48,827 nt of DNA, taken from positions 1 to 48,827 of the forward strand of contig CAVQMB010000034.1 in assembly GCA_963713445.1 (NCBI GenBank), written 5' to 3'. Positions 8,263 through 17,120 of the stretch are shown here, one piece after another. This DNA is from CAVQMB01 sp963713445 (GTDB taxonomy: Bacteria > Pseudomonadota > Gammaproteobacteria > Competibacterales > Competibacteraceae). Positions within the stretch are counted from its first letter, which is position 1; each line of letters opens with the position of its first letter. Position numbers and translations under genes: made by a program. The notes below the pieces were generated by a model that ran no database searches, was not told the DNA's origin, and worked only from the letters and a program-made list of their open reading frames with translations.

Positions 8263-9237
8263 ATGCTGAAACTGATCCTGCGGCGCCTGCTGCACGGCGC
8301 GATACTGCTGCTGGCCGTATTGGTGCTGGACTTCTTTCTGATCCATCTGGCGCCCGGCGACGTGGCGCAGGCACTGGCCAGCCAGAGCGGCGGCGCAACG
8401 CCTCAGATCCTGGCTCAGATACGCCATGCCTACGGCCTCGACAAGCCGCTCCTGGTGCAACTGCTGATCTACCTGGGGCGGGTTGTCCACGGCAATTTCG
8501 GGATGTCGTATTTTTACAATGAACCGGTCTTGACGCTGATCGCCCAGCGGTTGCCGGCGACCCTGCTGCTGGTGATATCAGCGCAGGGCTGGTCGATTGT
8601 TCTTGGCACTGTAATGGGTGTCATCGCCGCTGGCCGGCCGCGTGGCTTGCGCAGCCATATCGTTACCATAATCTCCATGATCGGTTATTCGATGCCGGTG
8701 TTCTGGTTGGGGATCATGCTGCTGATCGGGTTTGCGTACTACATTCCGCTGTTTCCCACTTCCGACATGCTATCGACGTCCGCCATCGGCGCATCGTGGT
8801 GGGTGCAGGCCGTCGACATTCTGCACCATCTGGTGTTGCCGTCGTTCACGTTGGGCTTCATCTACCTGGCGCAGTATGCACGGCTCAGCCGGGCCAGCAT
8901 GATCGAGGCGTTGCAGCAGGACTATATCCGCACGGCGCGTGCCAAGGGCGTGGCCGAGCGTTGGGTGATCGTCAAGCATGCCTTGCGCAACGCACTGATG
9001 CCGGTGGTTACGGTAGGGGGGTTGCAGTTCAGCCAGATCATCGCCGGCGCGGTGCTGGTGGAGACGGTATTCAACTGGCCGGGCATGGGGCAACTGGCGT
9101 ACGACGCGGTGTTGCGTCGTGATTACACGTTGATTCTCGGCATACTGTTCTTTTCGGCCATCGTGGTGGTGGTTATGAATCTGCTGACCGATCTGGCCTA
9201 TCAGTGGCTCGATCCGCGTATCCGGCAGGCCGGCTGA
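8263..9237 (+). CDS. ABC transporter permease, DppB type
   Basis: Inner-membrane permease of the dipeptide/oligopeptide importer family, 324 aa, with about six hydrophobic segments. It begins with the typical N-terminal membrane anchor (LILRRLLHGAILLLAVLVLDF) and APGD motif. The cytoplasmic EAA loop is visible as DYIRTARAKGVAERWVIVKH, followed by ALRNALMPVVTV, the site that docks on the ATPases. The ATG at 8263 gives the usual DppB N-terminus; the longer open frame upstream runs through the preceding gene. It pairs with the second permease at 9257. Confidence 0.93.
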   Translation: MLKLILRRLLHGAILLLAVLVLDFFLIHLAPGDVAQALASQSGGATPQILAQIRHAYGLDKPLLVQLLIYLGRVVHGNFGMSYFYNEPVLTLIAQRLPATLLLVISAQGWSIVLGTVMGVIAAGRPRGLRSHIVTIISMIGYSMPVFWLGIMLLIGFAYYIPLFPTSDMLSTSAIGASWWVQAVDILHHLVLPSFTLGFIYLAQYARLSRASMIEALQQDYIRTARAKGVAERWVIVKHALRNALMPVVTVGGLQFSQIIAGAVLVETVFNWPGMGQLAYDAVLRRDYTLILGILFFSAIVVVVMNLLTDLAYQWLDPRIRQAG

Positions 9238-9256
9238 TCGGGTTGGGAGGCGATCT

Positions 9257-10135
9257 ATGACAGCGACTGAACAGACCGTGGGCGATGACCGTGACCGGAC
9301 CCGGAAATCGGGTCTGCGGCGGTTCCTGTCCCAGGGCCTGGCAGTGTTCGGCCTGGTGCTGTGGCTGGTGGTGTTGCTGGTGGCTGTGCTGGGTCCGCAC
9401 GTCTACCAGGTGGATCCGTTTCAGATTGTCTATGCGCCGCGCACGCCGCCAGGTGTCACCTCGCTGGCGCCGCTCGGCACTGACTATCTGGGCCGCGACA
9501 TTCTGGCCGGTTTGATTCACGGCGCCCAGGTGACGCTCGAGGTCGGCATCGGCGCGGCGCTGTTTACTGTGCTGATCGGTATCGTCGTGGGATCACTGGC
9601 GGGTTTCTATGGGCGCTGGATCGATTCGGTGCTGATGCGGATCACGGAATTTTTTCAGGTGCTGCCGCCGTTGTTGTTGGCTATGGTGCTGGTGCTGGTG
9701 TTCTCGCCCACCACGCTGACCGTCATCGTGGCGATCGGCATCACCAACTGGACACCGGTGGCGCGCGTGGCGAGGGCTGAGTTCCTGTCCCTCAAGCAGC
9801 GTGAATTCGTCACTGCAAGCCGGGCCATGGGGGCTTCCAACGCCTGGCTCATCTGGCGGGTGATCCTGCCCAACGCCATGCCGCCGGTGATTGTATTGAG
9901 CACGCTGTTGGTGGGCACTGCGATTCTGTTTCAGGCGGCGCTCAGTTTCCTCGGTCTGACCGATCAGAACATCATGAGCTGGGGACTGATGATCGGTCAG
10001 TCGCGGCAATATATTTTTGATACCTGGTGGGCGGTCACCTTCCCGGGGATCGCCATCCTGCTGACGGTGCTCAGCGTGAGCCTGATAGGTGACGGTCTGA
10101 ACGATGTGCTGGCGGTGAAGGAGAGTACGTTTTGA
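9257..10135 (+). CDS. ABC transporter permease, DppC type
   Basis: Second inner-membrane permease of the importer, 292 aa. A short cytoplasmic N-terminus is followed by a membrane anchor (about residues 25-45) and the DppC landmark LGTDYLGRDILAGLIHGAQV. Four to five more hydrophobic segments follow. The EAA loop reads EFVTASRAMGASNAWLIWRV followed by ILPNAMPPVIV. The start ATG lies 19 nt after the dppB-type stop, with GGGAGG just upstream. The stop overlaps the next gene's TTG start by 4 nt, which supports translational coupling. Confidence 0.93.
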   Translation: MTATEQTVGDDRDRTRKSGLRRFLSQGLAVFGLVLWLVVLLVAVLGPHVYQVDPFQIVYAPRTPPGVTSLAPLGTDYLGRDILAGLIHGAQVTLEVGIGAALFTVLIGIVVGSLAGFYGRWIDSVLMRITEFFQVLPPLLLAMVLVLVFSPTTLTVIVAIGITNWTPVARVARAEFLSLKQREFVTASRAMGASNAWLIWRVILPNAMPPVIVLSTLLVGTAILFQAALSFLGLTDQNIMSWGLMIGQSRQYIFDTWWAVTFPGIAILLTVLSVSLIGDGLNDVLAVKESTF

Positions 10136-11145
10136 ATGCCTCGCAAAGCGCGCTCGCCGTTGAGCATCTGACGCTGGAGGTGGGCAACCGCCGGGAATCG
10201 ATCGAGTTGGTACGCGATGTGTCGTTCGCGGTGCGCGCCGGTCGGACGCTGTGCCTGGTCGGCGAGAGCGGCTGCGGCAAAACCATGACGGCGCTGGCAA
10301 TCATGGGACTGCTGCCGGCCGGGATCAGGGCCCGTTCGGGCACGATTTCGCTCGCCGGGCAGCGTTTTGATCCCGCTGCCAGGCGTGGGACCGGCGGGCG
10401 ACCGCAGCACGGTCTGGCGATGATCTTTCAGGAGCCGATGACGGCGCTGAATCCGGCGTATAGCGTGGGCGATCAGATCGGCGAGGCGTTGCGGATCCAT
10501 CGCCGGCTACGCGGTGCCGCCGTGCGGCGCGAAGCGGTGCAACTGCTGGTCGATGTCGGTATTCCGGCGGCCGCTGAGCGGCTGCATGCCTATCCCCATC
10601 AGCTCTCGGGCGGTATGCGCCAGCGGGTGATGATCGCCATGGCGCTGGCCTGCGATCCGCGCGTGCTGATCGCTGATGAGCCCACCACCGCGCTGGATGT
10701 CACGGTGCAGGCACAGATTCTGCGGCTGCTCAAGAAGCTGCAGACCGACAAGGGCCTGGCCATTGTCCTGGTGACCCACGACATGGGCGTGGTCAGCGAA
10801 GTGGCGGATGACGTGGTGGTGATGTATGCCGGCAAGGTGGTGGAAAGCGGCAGCGTCGAGCGCGTCGTGGATCATCCGGCCCATCCCTACAGTCAGGCGC
10901 TGCTGGCTTGTATGCCCGGTCTGCCGGAGAGCAGCGATGACCAGGCCATCCCCGCCGGCTCACTGCAGGAGATCGCGGGCTCAGTGCCTCCACCGAGTCA
11001 GTGGGGTAGCGCCTGTCCGTTTGTGGGCCGGTGCGAGCGCGCGTTCGCCCGGTGTGATCAGGCCATGCCGCCGCCGGTACGGGTGACCGACGAGCAGGAG
11101 GTGCTGTGCTGGCTCTATCAGGCTGAATACGAGGCCCTGGCATGA
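10132..11145 (+). CDS. Peptide ABC transporter ATP-binding protein, DppD type
   Basis: First of two cytoplasmic ATPases driving the importer, 337 aa. Visible motifs are Walker A GESGCGKT (44-51), the Q-loop FQEPMTALNP, the ABC signature LSGGMRQR, Walker B LIADEPTTALDV and the H-loop THD. The C-terminal oligopeptide-transporter domain has the conserved cysteines CPFVGRCERAFARC, which fits the Fe-S or cysteine-rich motif known in DppD/OppD proteins. The TTG start at 10132 overlaps the preceding stop (TTGA), and the gene overlaps the next one by ATGA. Confidence 0.93.
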   Translation: MNASQSALAVEHLTLEVGNRRESIELVRDVSFAVRAGRTLCLVGESGCGKTMTALAIMGLLPAGIRARSGTISLAGQRFDPAARRGTGGRPQHGLAMIFQEPMTALNPAYSVGDQIGEALRIHRRLRGAAVRREAVQLLVDVGIPAAAERLHAYPHQLSGGMRQRVMIAMALACDPRVLIADEPTTALDVTVQAQILRLLKKLQTDKGLAIVLVTHDMGVVSEVADDVVVMYAGKVVESGSVERVVDHPAHPYSQALLACMPGLPESSDDQAIPAGSLQEIAGSVPPPSQWGSACPFVGRCERAFARCDQAMPPPVRVTDEQEVLCWLYQAEYEALA

Positions 11146-12182
11146 GCGCGCCGGCCATTCTGGACGTGCGTGATCTGTGCACCCATTTCTCGGTATCGCG
11201 CCGGGGTCTGTTCCAGCAGCCGCTGGTCGTGCGCGCGGTTGACGGCGTGAGTTTTCAGGTCCGGGCGCATGCGACGTTCGGGCTGGTCGGTGAGAGTGGT
11301 TCCGGTAAATCAACCACGGCTATGTCGCTGTTGCGTCTGATCGAGCCGACCGGCGGGCGCGTGCTGTTTCATGGCGAGGATATCCTGCACTATGACGCCC
11401 AACGTATGCGCCAGGTGCGGCGACGGGTCCAGGTGGTGTTCCAGGATCCGTATTCGTCGCTCAACCCGAAATGGCGGGTTGCCGATATCATCAGGGAACC
11501 GCTGGATATCCTGCGGGAGGGTACCCGTAGCGAGCGTGACCGGCGGGTAGCGGAGATGCTCGAACTGGTCGGCCTCAGGCCCGAGCACCAGCGCCGCTAT
11601 CCGAACGAGTTCTCCGGTGGTCAGCGGCAGCGCATCGCCATCGCCCGGGCCTTGTCGACCCGGCCGGAGCTGGTGGTCTGCGATGAGATCGTCTCGGCAC
11701 TCGATGTGGCGATCCAGGCCAAGATTCTCAACCTCATGACGGCACTTCAGAAACAGTTGGGTGTTGCCTTCCTGTTCATTTCCCATGACCTCTCGGTGGT
11801 CCATCATTTCTGCCATGACGTCGGCGTGATGTACCTGGGCCGGATCGTGGAACAGGGGCCGCGTGAGGTCTTGTTCGGCCGGCCGTTGCATCCGTACACT
11901 CAGGTATTGTTGTCCGCGGTACCCCGTGTGGGTAGTCAATACCGCAATCGCCAGGATGCCGTGATTCCGGACGGCGATCCGCCCAATCCGCTCGACATCC
12001 CGACCGGCTGCCGGTTCTCCGGCCGCTGCCCGTTTGCCATTGATAAATGTCACCAGCGGGAGCCGTTGCTGCGCCAGATCGGGACTGCCAGGGTCGCCTG
12101 CCACCGGGTTGGCGACAATGGCGCGCGCGAGTGGTTAGACCAACCGGGGTATGCTCCACGGAATGATCAACCGGCCGCCTAA
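11142..12182 (+). CDS. Peptide ABC transporter ATP-binding protein, DppF type
   Basis: Second ATPase of the importer, 346 aa. It has Walker A GESGSGKS (50-57), the Q-loop FQDPYSSLNP typical of DppF, signature FSGGQRQR, an H-loop SHD and the cysteine-containing C-terminal domain (CRFSGRCPFAIDKC). In Walker B the usual DEPVSALDV reads DEIVSALDV. The catalytic Glu is kept, so ATPase activity is still expected. Its start overlaps the DppD-type stop (ATGA). It is the last gene of the operon; no convincing terminator was found before the IS at 12393. Confidence 0.93.
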   Translation: MSAPAILDVRDLCTHFSVSRRGLFQQPLVVRAVDGVSFQVRAHATFGLVGESGSGKSTTAMSLLRLIEPTGGRVLFHGEDILHYDAQRMRQVRRRVQVVFQDPYSSLNPKWRVADIIREPLDILREGTRSERDRRVAEMLELVGLRPEHQRRYPNEFSGGQRQRIAIARALSTRPELVVCDEIVSALDVAIQAKILNLMTALQKQLGVAFLFISHDLSVVHHFCHDVGVMYLGRIVEQGPREVLFGRPLHPYTQVLLSAVPRVGSQYRNRQDAVIPDGDPPNPLDIPTGCRFSGRCPFAIDKCHQREPLLRQIGTARVACHRVGDNGAREWLDQPGYAPRNDQPAA

Positions 12183-12392
12183 TGCGGCGTGATTGTCGCC
12201 TGATAGCGTCACTGTAAGGTCGGCCTGGTCTGGAATGCGGGCTAGTGGGCTTGTTGTGTACCCAAATCGCGAAAATATCTTCTGAAGGCAATCAAGCCCA
12301 AGATCTGGGAAACGCTGCGGTTCTTAGCTTGCGAGGTTGCCCCCTTTTTCTCGACTGCATAAACGCAGTAAGAAATATCCGCAATAAAGTTA
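12183..12392. other. Intergenic region between the ABC operon and the IS
   Basis: About 210 bp with no coding signal. It contains widely spaced GGGCTTG/CAAGCCC arms (near 12246-12300) but no compact hairpin with a T-run. It ends with TAAAGTTA, the left flanking repeat of the insertion sequence. Confidence 0.5.
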
Positions 12393-13462
12393 CCTGATTA
12401 GCCCTCATCCTCAGCCCTAAAAGTTGCTTGCCAAGCGCAATCGCCGCTCCGGGCAAGGCGCACACAGCATTATCGCCCGTGCCAGTCGCGGCAGCATCGC
12501 GGCCAAGCGAAATCGGCGGTTGAATCGATAAGCCGCCTCGGCCAGATAGCGCCGCGCGTACTTGGCCTGTTTGAAGGCGTGGTAACGTCCGCTGATCGCG
12601 CGCTTGAGGTTACCCAGTACGATATTGACCCAGCGCGCACCGCTCACCTCGGTCGCCGCGCGCCCGCCGCCGGTTTTGAGCACCGTATGGGCATGACCCG
12701 CCTCGACGACGCGGCCAAAGCAGGCCAGTCCGTCGGAGTAGACCTCCGCCGGAGCCGCCAGACGCCGTTGTACCCAATCGTTGAGCGAGGCGTTGTCGAA
12801 CGCGCGAACCGGCTCGATCACCGCGAAGCGGGGGTGTTGCAGGTCAGCGTCGGTCTCCACCGCCACCACGAACGGTTGCTTGTTCTCCGAGCCCCGGCCG
12901 CGCTTGCCGCCGTTGCGCTCGCCACCGAGGTAGGCGTCATCGATCTGTATAAAGCCTTCGAGACGACGTGTGCGTTCCCGTTCCTGCATCGCCTGCATCA
13001 CCTTGTGCTTGATCCGCCAGGCGGCCTTGTAGTTAATCCCGAGGTGGCGCATCAACTCCAGCGCCGAGAGGTTGGTCTTGGTCGTGGTCAACAGATACAG
13101 CGCCAGATACCAGGTCGTCAACGGCAGCTTGGTGCCGGCCATCAAGGTGCCACTGATCAGCGTGCTCTGGTGTCGGCACGAGCGGCATTGGTAATACACC
13201 CGCCCGCCACGCCGAAACCGCGAGCGCGGCCGCTGGCCACACCTCGGGCAACGAAAGCCGTGCGGCCAGCGCGTCTTGTACAGGGCGCGGTAACATTTGG
13301 CTTCGGTGCCATAGCGTTCAATGAAACCCGCCATCGACAGGCCGGGTTGAAACTGGACGGGGTTGATAGCCATGCTCGCGATCCTCGGTGAACGTGGCCT
13401 CATTGTCCCATCGTGCTGTCTCAAAACATGAGACTGGCCGCTGAGCTTCGGGGCTAATCAGG
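12393..13462 (-). mobile_element. IS1595-family insertion sequence, 1070 bp
   Basis: A complete element with one transposase gene. Both ends begin, reading inwards, with CCTGATTAGCCC, followed by five mismatches and then CTCAGC, giving a 23-bp terminal inverted repeat with 18 matches. The flanks are TAAAGTTA (12385-12392) and TAAAGTTT (13463-13470). This is an 8-bp duplication with one mismatch, the size expected for IS1595. The matched flanks suggest simple insertion at this spot, with one later mutation. It lies 149 bp upstream of the secreted-protein gene. Confidence 0.88.
12417..13373 (-). CDS. IS1595-family transposase
   Basis: DDE-type transposase, 318 aa. The N-terminus carries a zinc ribbon (CPRCGQRPRSRF...YYQCRSC). 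A middle helical region with the GINYKAAWRIKHKV stretch follows, then the catalytic domain starting FIQIDDAYLGGERNGGKRGRG and continuing with VYSDGLACFG. The usual IS1595 layout is recognisable to the end, with no frameshift. I start at 13373 (MAINPVQFQPG), the common N-terminus of the family, with GAGG about 10 nt upstream. The open frame extends 17 codons further upstream. The gene ends 24 bp inside the left terminal repeat. It looks intact and possibly active. Confidence 0.92.
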   Translation of the reverse strand: MAINPVQFQPGLSMAGFIERYGTEAKCYRALYKTRWPHGFRCPRCGQRPRSRFRRGGRVYYQCRSCRHQSTLISGTLMAGTKLPLTTWYLALYLLTTTKTNLSALELMRHLGINYKAAWRIKHKVMQAMQERERTRRLEGFIQIDDAYLGGERNGGKRGRGSENKQPFVVAVETDADLQHPRFAVIEPVRAFDNASLNDWVQRRLAAPAEVYSDGLACFGRVVEAGHAHTVLKTGGGRAATEVSGARWVNIVLGNLKRAISGRYHAFKQAKYARRYLAEAAYRFNRRFRLAAMLPRLARAIMLCAPCPERRLRLASNF

Positions 13463-13470
13463 TAAAGTTT

Positions 13471-13611
13471 TGTTCCCGTGATGTTTGGCATAAACTTATT
13501 TGCGACATCGATTGTTGTTATTGTGCTATAACAGAATATTGTATGTCGGGGTTCTTTTTTTGTTTTGTGGAATAGTGGATGGACCGGCTTCGGTCTGGCA
13601 GGGAGGAACAA
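13471..13611 (+). promoter_or_regulatory. AT-rich leader with a possible promoter
   Basis: This stretch is much more AT-rich than the surrounding DNA, and it lies between the IS and the secreted-protein gene. It contains TTGTTG (13512-13517) and, 17 nt on, AATATT (13535-13540), a weak sigma-70-like pair, plus a TATAAC at 13528-13533. A GGGAGG ribosome-binding site precedes the ATG at 13612. Promoter placement is only a suggestion. The IS may have cut off or replaced older upstream control elements. Confidence 0.3.
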
Positions 13612-15690
13612 ATGTCAAAGAATATTCTGCTGATTCCTTTGGTTGTATTCTGGCTTTGCGTGCTGCCGGTGTGGGCAACGCCCACCACCATCGATGCCCA
13701 TGCGAGTGATCCCTCAGCCCAGGCTGTCTATAACATCAATCAGTTCTGGCTCGACCAGTATGGAGGGCAGACCAAGTCTGCGACTGCAGGCGCTTCAGCG
13801 CCGTTAGAAAAAAGCGCGCCGTCTGTTCCGGGGCCTGTCAACGTGGTGCCGAAGCGCTTGCCGGACGCGACACTGTCCCGCGAATTGCTGGCCAAAGCTC
13901 AGCCGGATGAATGCTTTTACGGGATCGGTGATAACAGAAATGGCCCATTGCCTTGTCAGCAGGGCGGGCAGCCCAAAGTAAACGGCGGTTATGTCTGGGG
14001 CATGACCCAGTCGGGCAACAAACTGTGGTGGGGAACGCTTGCCAATTCAGTTTGTACAGTGCTGTACGATACGCTCGGGTTGCAGATCAGCACCCTGAAT
14101 AACGCCTACGTCTGCGAAGGTCAGCAGAGTCACCTCGGTTACCCCGGCGGCCCCGGCGACTGGCGCCTGCCGGAGATCTATTCGTACGACCTCACAACTC
14201 ATCAGTTGCAACAGCACGTGTTGAGTGGGCCAGGCGGCACCGATCTGGGAAGCACCATGGGCTTGCGTGCCGCAGGCGCCGTCAACGACATCGTGCTGCT
14301 GGCGGGGCCGGCGCCGGACAAGAGCGGCATTTACGTGTTCGCGTTCCGCTCCAGCACCGGCGTCTTCCTCGGCAGTCAAGAGTTCACCAACTACACCAAC
14401 GTGCGAGGCATCAAGCGGATCGGCAACTACCTTTATATGACGGTTACCCTTGCGGGTGGTAGCGGGGCGATTCTTCGCTGGACGGGTGCTTCCGGCAGTT
14501 GGCTGACCTTTGATGAAGTGGGCACGGTTCCCACGCAGGCGGCGTTCATGGCGGAGTACGAAGGCCACCTGTTTGTCGATACGTGGCCGTCGGTGGGTCT
14601 CGCTACGCCGGTTGTCGCCGGCGTCTATATGAGTCCGGCTGCTCTCGGCGCCGATGGTTGGTTGCCGAGTTCGACGGCTTCCTGGACCGTGAAGTTCAGC
14701 TTTGCTCAATACGAGCCGGATCAGGTCACCGCCTTGAGCTATGCCGGGGGCGCGATGGCGTCGTACGGTGGTTACCTGTATTTCGGCACCATGCACTTTC
14801 CCGCAGCAGGTGTTTTTGCCGCCTACACGGCGTTCCAAAAATGCATCCATGCCAATCCGAGTAGTACCGATTGTTATCTCGATGCCAATGGAAACGGCCA
14901 ACTGGATCCGCTGGAGTTGCTGGACGGCTTTCTGGGCACGTACCGGGCGACCAGTGTATTCCGGGGTTCGAACTTCACATCGGCGGGCTCACCGGATATT
15001 CGTCTTGTTTACGGTTATCCGGCAATGCCTGTCTATGACACGAACCAGAAGCGCTACACCCTGAACAATATACACGGCAACAGCTTGGGCCAGGAGCCGC
15101 AGCTTGGTCTCGCAGGTTTCAATGATTTCTTCAATCTCTACAGCTGGACCATGGCGACCTATCAGGGCAAGCTGTTCGTGGGCAGCTTCGACTGGACTTA
15201 TCTGCTGGCGCCCAATATATTCAGTTCCAATGCATTCCTGACGATTCTGCAGTCGTTTCTGGATTCGGGCGTCGCCGATCAGCTTGATCCCGCGCTGCTG
15301 TCGCAGATCAGGTTCCCGTTGATCTTTCCGGGCGCCGACATCTACCGCTTCGACGACACGAGCCACTACGCGAGGCCGGAGGCGCTGGGCGGTTTGGGCA
15401 ACATTGCCAACTACGGCATCCGGACGATGGTTGCGGGCAGCAAGCTTTGGGTCGGTACTGCCAATCCAATGAATCTGCTGGTCAACAATACCACCCTCAA
15501 GGCTGCACCGACGCTTCGTGACGAAGGTGGCTGGGAGGTGTTTCAGCTCAGTCCTCTTCTGCCGCCGGCTGCGATCCCCGCACTCGGCGGCATTGGCTTG
15601 GGAATACTGCTCGTCATGCTGATGCTTGCAAGCCTGGTGTTCTATATGTGTTCCGGAATCGCATTGCCAGGCCGCAAGTCGGGTCGATAA
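13612..15690 (+). CDS. Predicted exported protein with C-terminal membrane/sorting segment, function unknown
   Basis: 692 aa; I do not recognise a named family. The first about 22 residues (KNILLIPLVVFWLCVLPVWA) are a Sec signal peptide. The body is rich in Gly, Tyr, Trp, Asn and Ser. It repeats segments of the type 'G-x-Y-L-Y-hydrophobic' (GNYLYMTVT, GGYLYFGTM, QGKLFVGSF, GSKLWVGTA), which resemble blades of a beta-propeller. At 424-435 is an EF-hand-like calcium loop, DANGNGQLDPLE. The C-terminus reads IPALGGIGLGILLVMLML followed by a basic tail, similar in layout to IPTL/PEP-CTERM sorting signals or a plain membrane anchor. The start at 13612 has a strong GGGAGG site; the upstream in-frame codons do not resemble a signal peptide. 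It has no operon partner. A surface-exposed role is inferred. Confidence 0.85.
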   Translation: MSKNILLIPLVVFWLCVLPVWATPTTIDAHASDPSAQAVYNINQFWLDQYGGQTKSATAGASAPLEKSAPSVPGPVNVVPKRLPDATLSRELLAKAQPDECFYGIGDNRNGPLPCQQGGQPKVNGGYVWGMTQSGNKLWWGTLANSVCTVLYDTLGLQISTLNNAYVCEGQQSHLGYPGGPGDWRLPEIYSYDLTTHQLQQHVLSGPGGTDLGSTMGLRAAGAVNDIVLLAGPAPDKSGIYVFAFRSSTGVFLGSQEFTNYTNVRGIKRIGNYLYMTVTLAGGSGAILRWTGASGSWLTFDEVGTVPTQAAFMAEYEGHLFVDTWPSVGLATPVVAGVYMSPAALGADGWLPSSTASWTVKFSFAQYEPDQVTALSYAGGAMASYGGYLYFGTMHFPAAGVFAAYTAFQKCIHANPSSTDCYLDANGNGQLDPLELLDGFLGTYRATSVFRGSNFTSAGSPDIRLVYGYPAMPVYDTNQKRYTLNNIHGNSLGQEPQLGLAGFNDFFNLYSWTMATYQGKLFVGSFDWTYLLAPNIFSSNAFLTILQSFLDSGVADQLDPALLSQIRFPLIFPGADIYRFDDTSHYARPEALGGLGNIANYGIRTMVAGSKLWVGTANPMNLLVNNTTLKAAPTLRDEGGWEVFQLSPLLPPAAIPALGGIGLGILLVMLMLASLVFYMCSGIALPGRKSGR

Positions 15691-15738
15691 TGGGTGCGGC
15701 CGGAAGTATCCACGGTAACTAATCTAGCGGAGGAATGA

Positions 15739-16503
15739 ATGATTGACGATCTGGCCGGAAAGCGGGTGTTGGTGACCGGGTCCAGCACGGGTATCGGGGC
15801 TGCGGTGGCCACCGGTTTTGCCCGCCACGGCGCGCGGGTGGCAGTCCACGCCAACGCCAGTTTCACCGCCGCGGAAAGTGTGGTGGCGGACATTCAGGCC
15901 GCCGGTGGTGAGGCTGTTCTGTTGAGCGGCGATGTCACCCGGAACGGTGTGATCGAGCGGCTGATCGAGGAGACGGCCGATAGCTTTGGCGGCATCGATG
16001 TCCTGATCAACAACGCCGGCGGCCTGGTGCAGCGCCAGGCGCTGGCCGAGGTCGAGACAGCGCTGCTGGATCAGGTATTGGCGCTGAACGTCCACCATGT
16101 GGTGGCCGGTTGCCGCGCGGTTCTGCCGTATTTCCAGCGCCAGGGCGGTGGCAATATTATTACCACCGGCTCCATTGCCGCCCGCAACGGCGGCGGCGCC
16201 GGCGCCGGCCTGTACGCCGGGGCCAAGGCTTTTGTCCAGAACCTGACCCGCAATCTGGCGCGTGAGTACGCGCCCGCCAACGTGCGGGTCAACGCGGTGG
16301 CGCCGGGCACCATCATGACGCCGTTTCACGAGCGCCACAGTACGCCTGAAAAGCTCGAGGCGACCCGCCAGAGCATCCCGATGCAGCGGCTGGGCACCTC
16401 GGAGGATTGTGTCGGCGCCTACCTGTTCCTGGCCTCGGATCAGCTCAGCGGCTACATTACCGGCCAGGTGATCGAGGTTAACGGCGGCCAGCTCATGCCT
16501 TAG
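15739..16503 (+). CDS. SDR-family oxidoreductase (FabG-like)
   Basis: Short-chain dehydrogenase/reductase, 254 aa, using NAD(P)H. It shows the cofactor-binding TGSSTGIG (about 14-21), the NNAG motif and the catalytic Ser (ITTGSIAA) with Y-x3-K (LYAGAK). The C-terminal GYITGQVIEVNGGQ is typical of classical SDRs. The start is preceded by GCGGAGG. The stop overlaps the convergent eda stop by 3 nt. Its place beside Entner-Doudoroff genes suggests a sugar or sugar-acid substrate (for example gluconate- or deoxy-keto-acid-related), but SDR substrates cannot be read from the sequence. A 3-oxoacyl-ACP reductase is the other option. Confidence 0.87.
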   Translation: MIDDLAGKRVLVTGSSTGIGAAVATGFARHGARVAVHANASFTAAESVVADIQAAGGEAVLLSGDVTRNGVIERLIEETADSFGGIDVLINNAGGLVQRQALAEVETALLDQVLALNVHHVVAGCRAVLPYFQRQGGGNIITTGSIAARNGGGAGAGLYAGAKAFVQNLTRNLAREYAPANVRVNAVAPGTIMTPFHERHSTPEKLEATRQSIPMQRLGTSEDCVGAYLFLASDQLSGYITGQVIEVNGGQLMP

Positions 16504-17120
16504 CCGGCCCGGGACACCGTTTCCTCGGCCAGGCGGCGGATGGTGTCCCAGTTGCCGGCCTTGATCTGCTCCAACGGTGCCAGCCAGGATCCGCCGACGC
16601 ATACCACATTGGGTAGCGCCAGATATTCGGTCATATTGTCGGCTGTGATGCCGCCGGTGGGACAGAACCGGATCTGCGGCAGCGGCCCGGCGAGCGCCTT
16701 AAGCAATTCCAGACCACCCGCCGGGCCGACCGGGAACAGTTTCAGATGATCGAATCCGAACGCCAGTGCCGACAGTGCTTCCGAAGGGGTCATTACCCCG
16801 GGCAATACCGGAATGTCGGCTTCGGCGGCAGTGCTCAGTAGCGCCGATGTGCAGCCTGGGGTGACGGCGAAGGTCGCGCCGGCGCCGCGGACCTGTTCGA
16901 ACTGTTCGGGTTGGGTGACGGTGCCCGCGCCGACAATTGCCCCGTCGACTGCGGCCATGGCGCTGATGGCGTCCAGCGCGGCGGCGGTGCGCAGGGTTAC
17001 CTCCAACACCGGGAGTCCGCCGGCGACCAGGGCCTGGGCGAGCGGTGCGGCGGTTGCCGGGTCATTGATGGTCAGCACCGGGATGACCGGGGCCCGGTTC
17101 AGCAAATCGGCGATTGTCAT
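16500..17120 (-). CDS. eda: 2-dehydro-3-deoxy-phosphogluconate aldolase
   Basis: KDPG aldolase splits 2-keto-3-deoxy-6-phosphogluconate into pyruvate and glyceraldehyde-3-phosphate, the last step of the Entner-Doudoroff pathway. The 206-aa product is full length. It has the catalytic Glu in LEVTLRT (about residue 40), the Schiff-base Lys in HLKLFPVGPAGG, plus VGAGTVT, TPGCTSALL and CPTGGI. The start overlaps the edd stop (ATGA), so the two are translationally coupled. Expression should follow the HexR-controlled edd promoter. The KHG/KDPG aldolase group can also cleave 4-hydroxy-2-oxoglutarate. Confidence 0.95.
   Translation of the reverse strand: MTIADLLNRAPVIPVLTINDPATAAPLAQALVAGGLPVLEVTLRTAAALDAISAMAAVDGAIVGAGTVTQPEQFEQVRGAGATFAVTPGCTSALLSTAAEADIPVLPGVMTPSEALSALAFGFDHLKLFPVGPAGGLELLKALAGPLPQIRFCPTGGITADNMTEYLALPNVVCVGGSWLAPLEQIKAGNWDTIRRLAEETVSRAG

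Noticed and set aside
12405..12410. Mismatched segment inside the IS ends as evidence that the element is degenerate
   Set aside because: IS1595 ends are often imperfect internally, and the transposase is intact with matching outer 12 bp.
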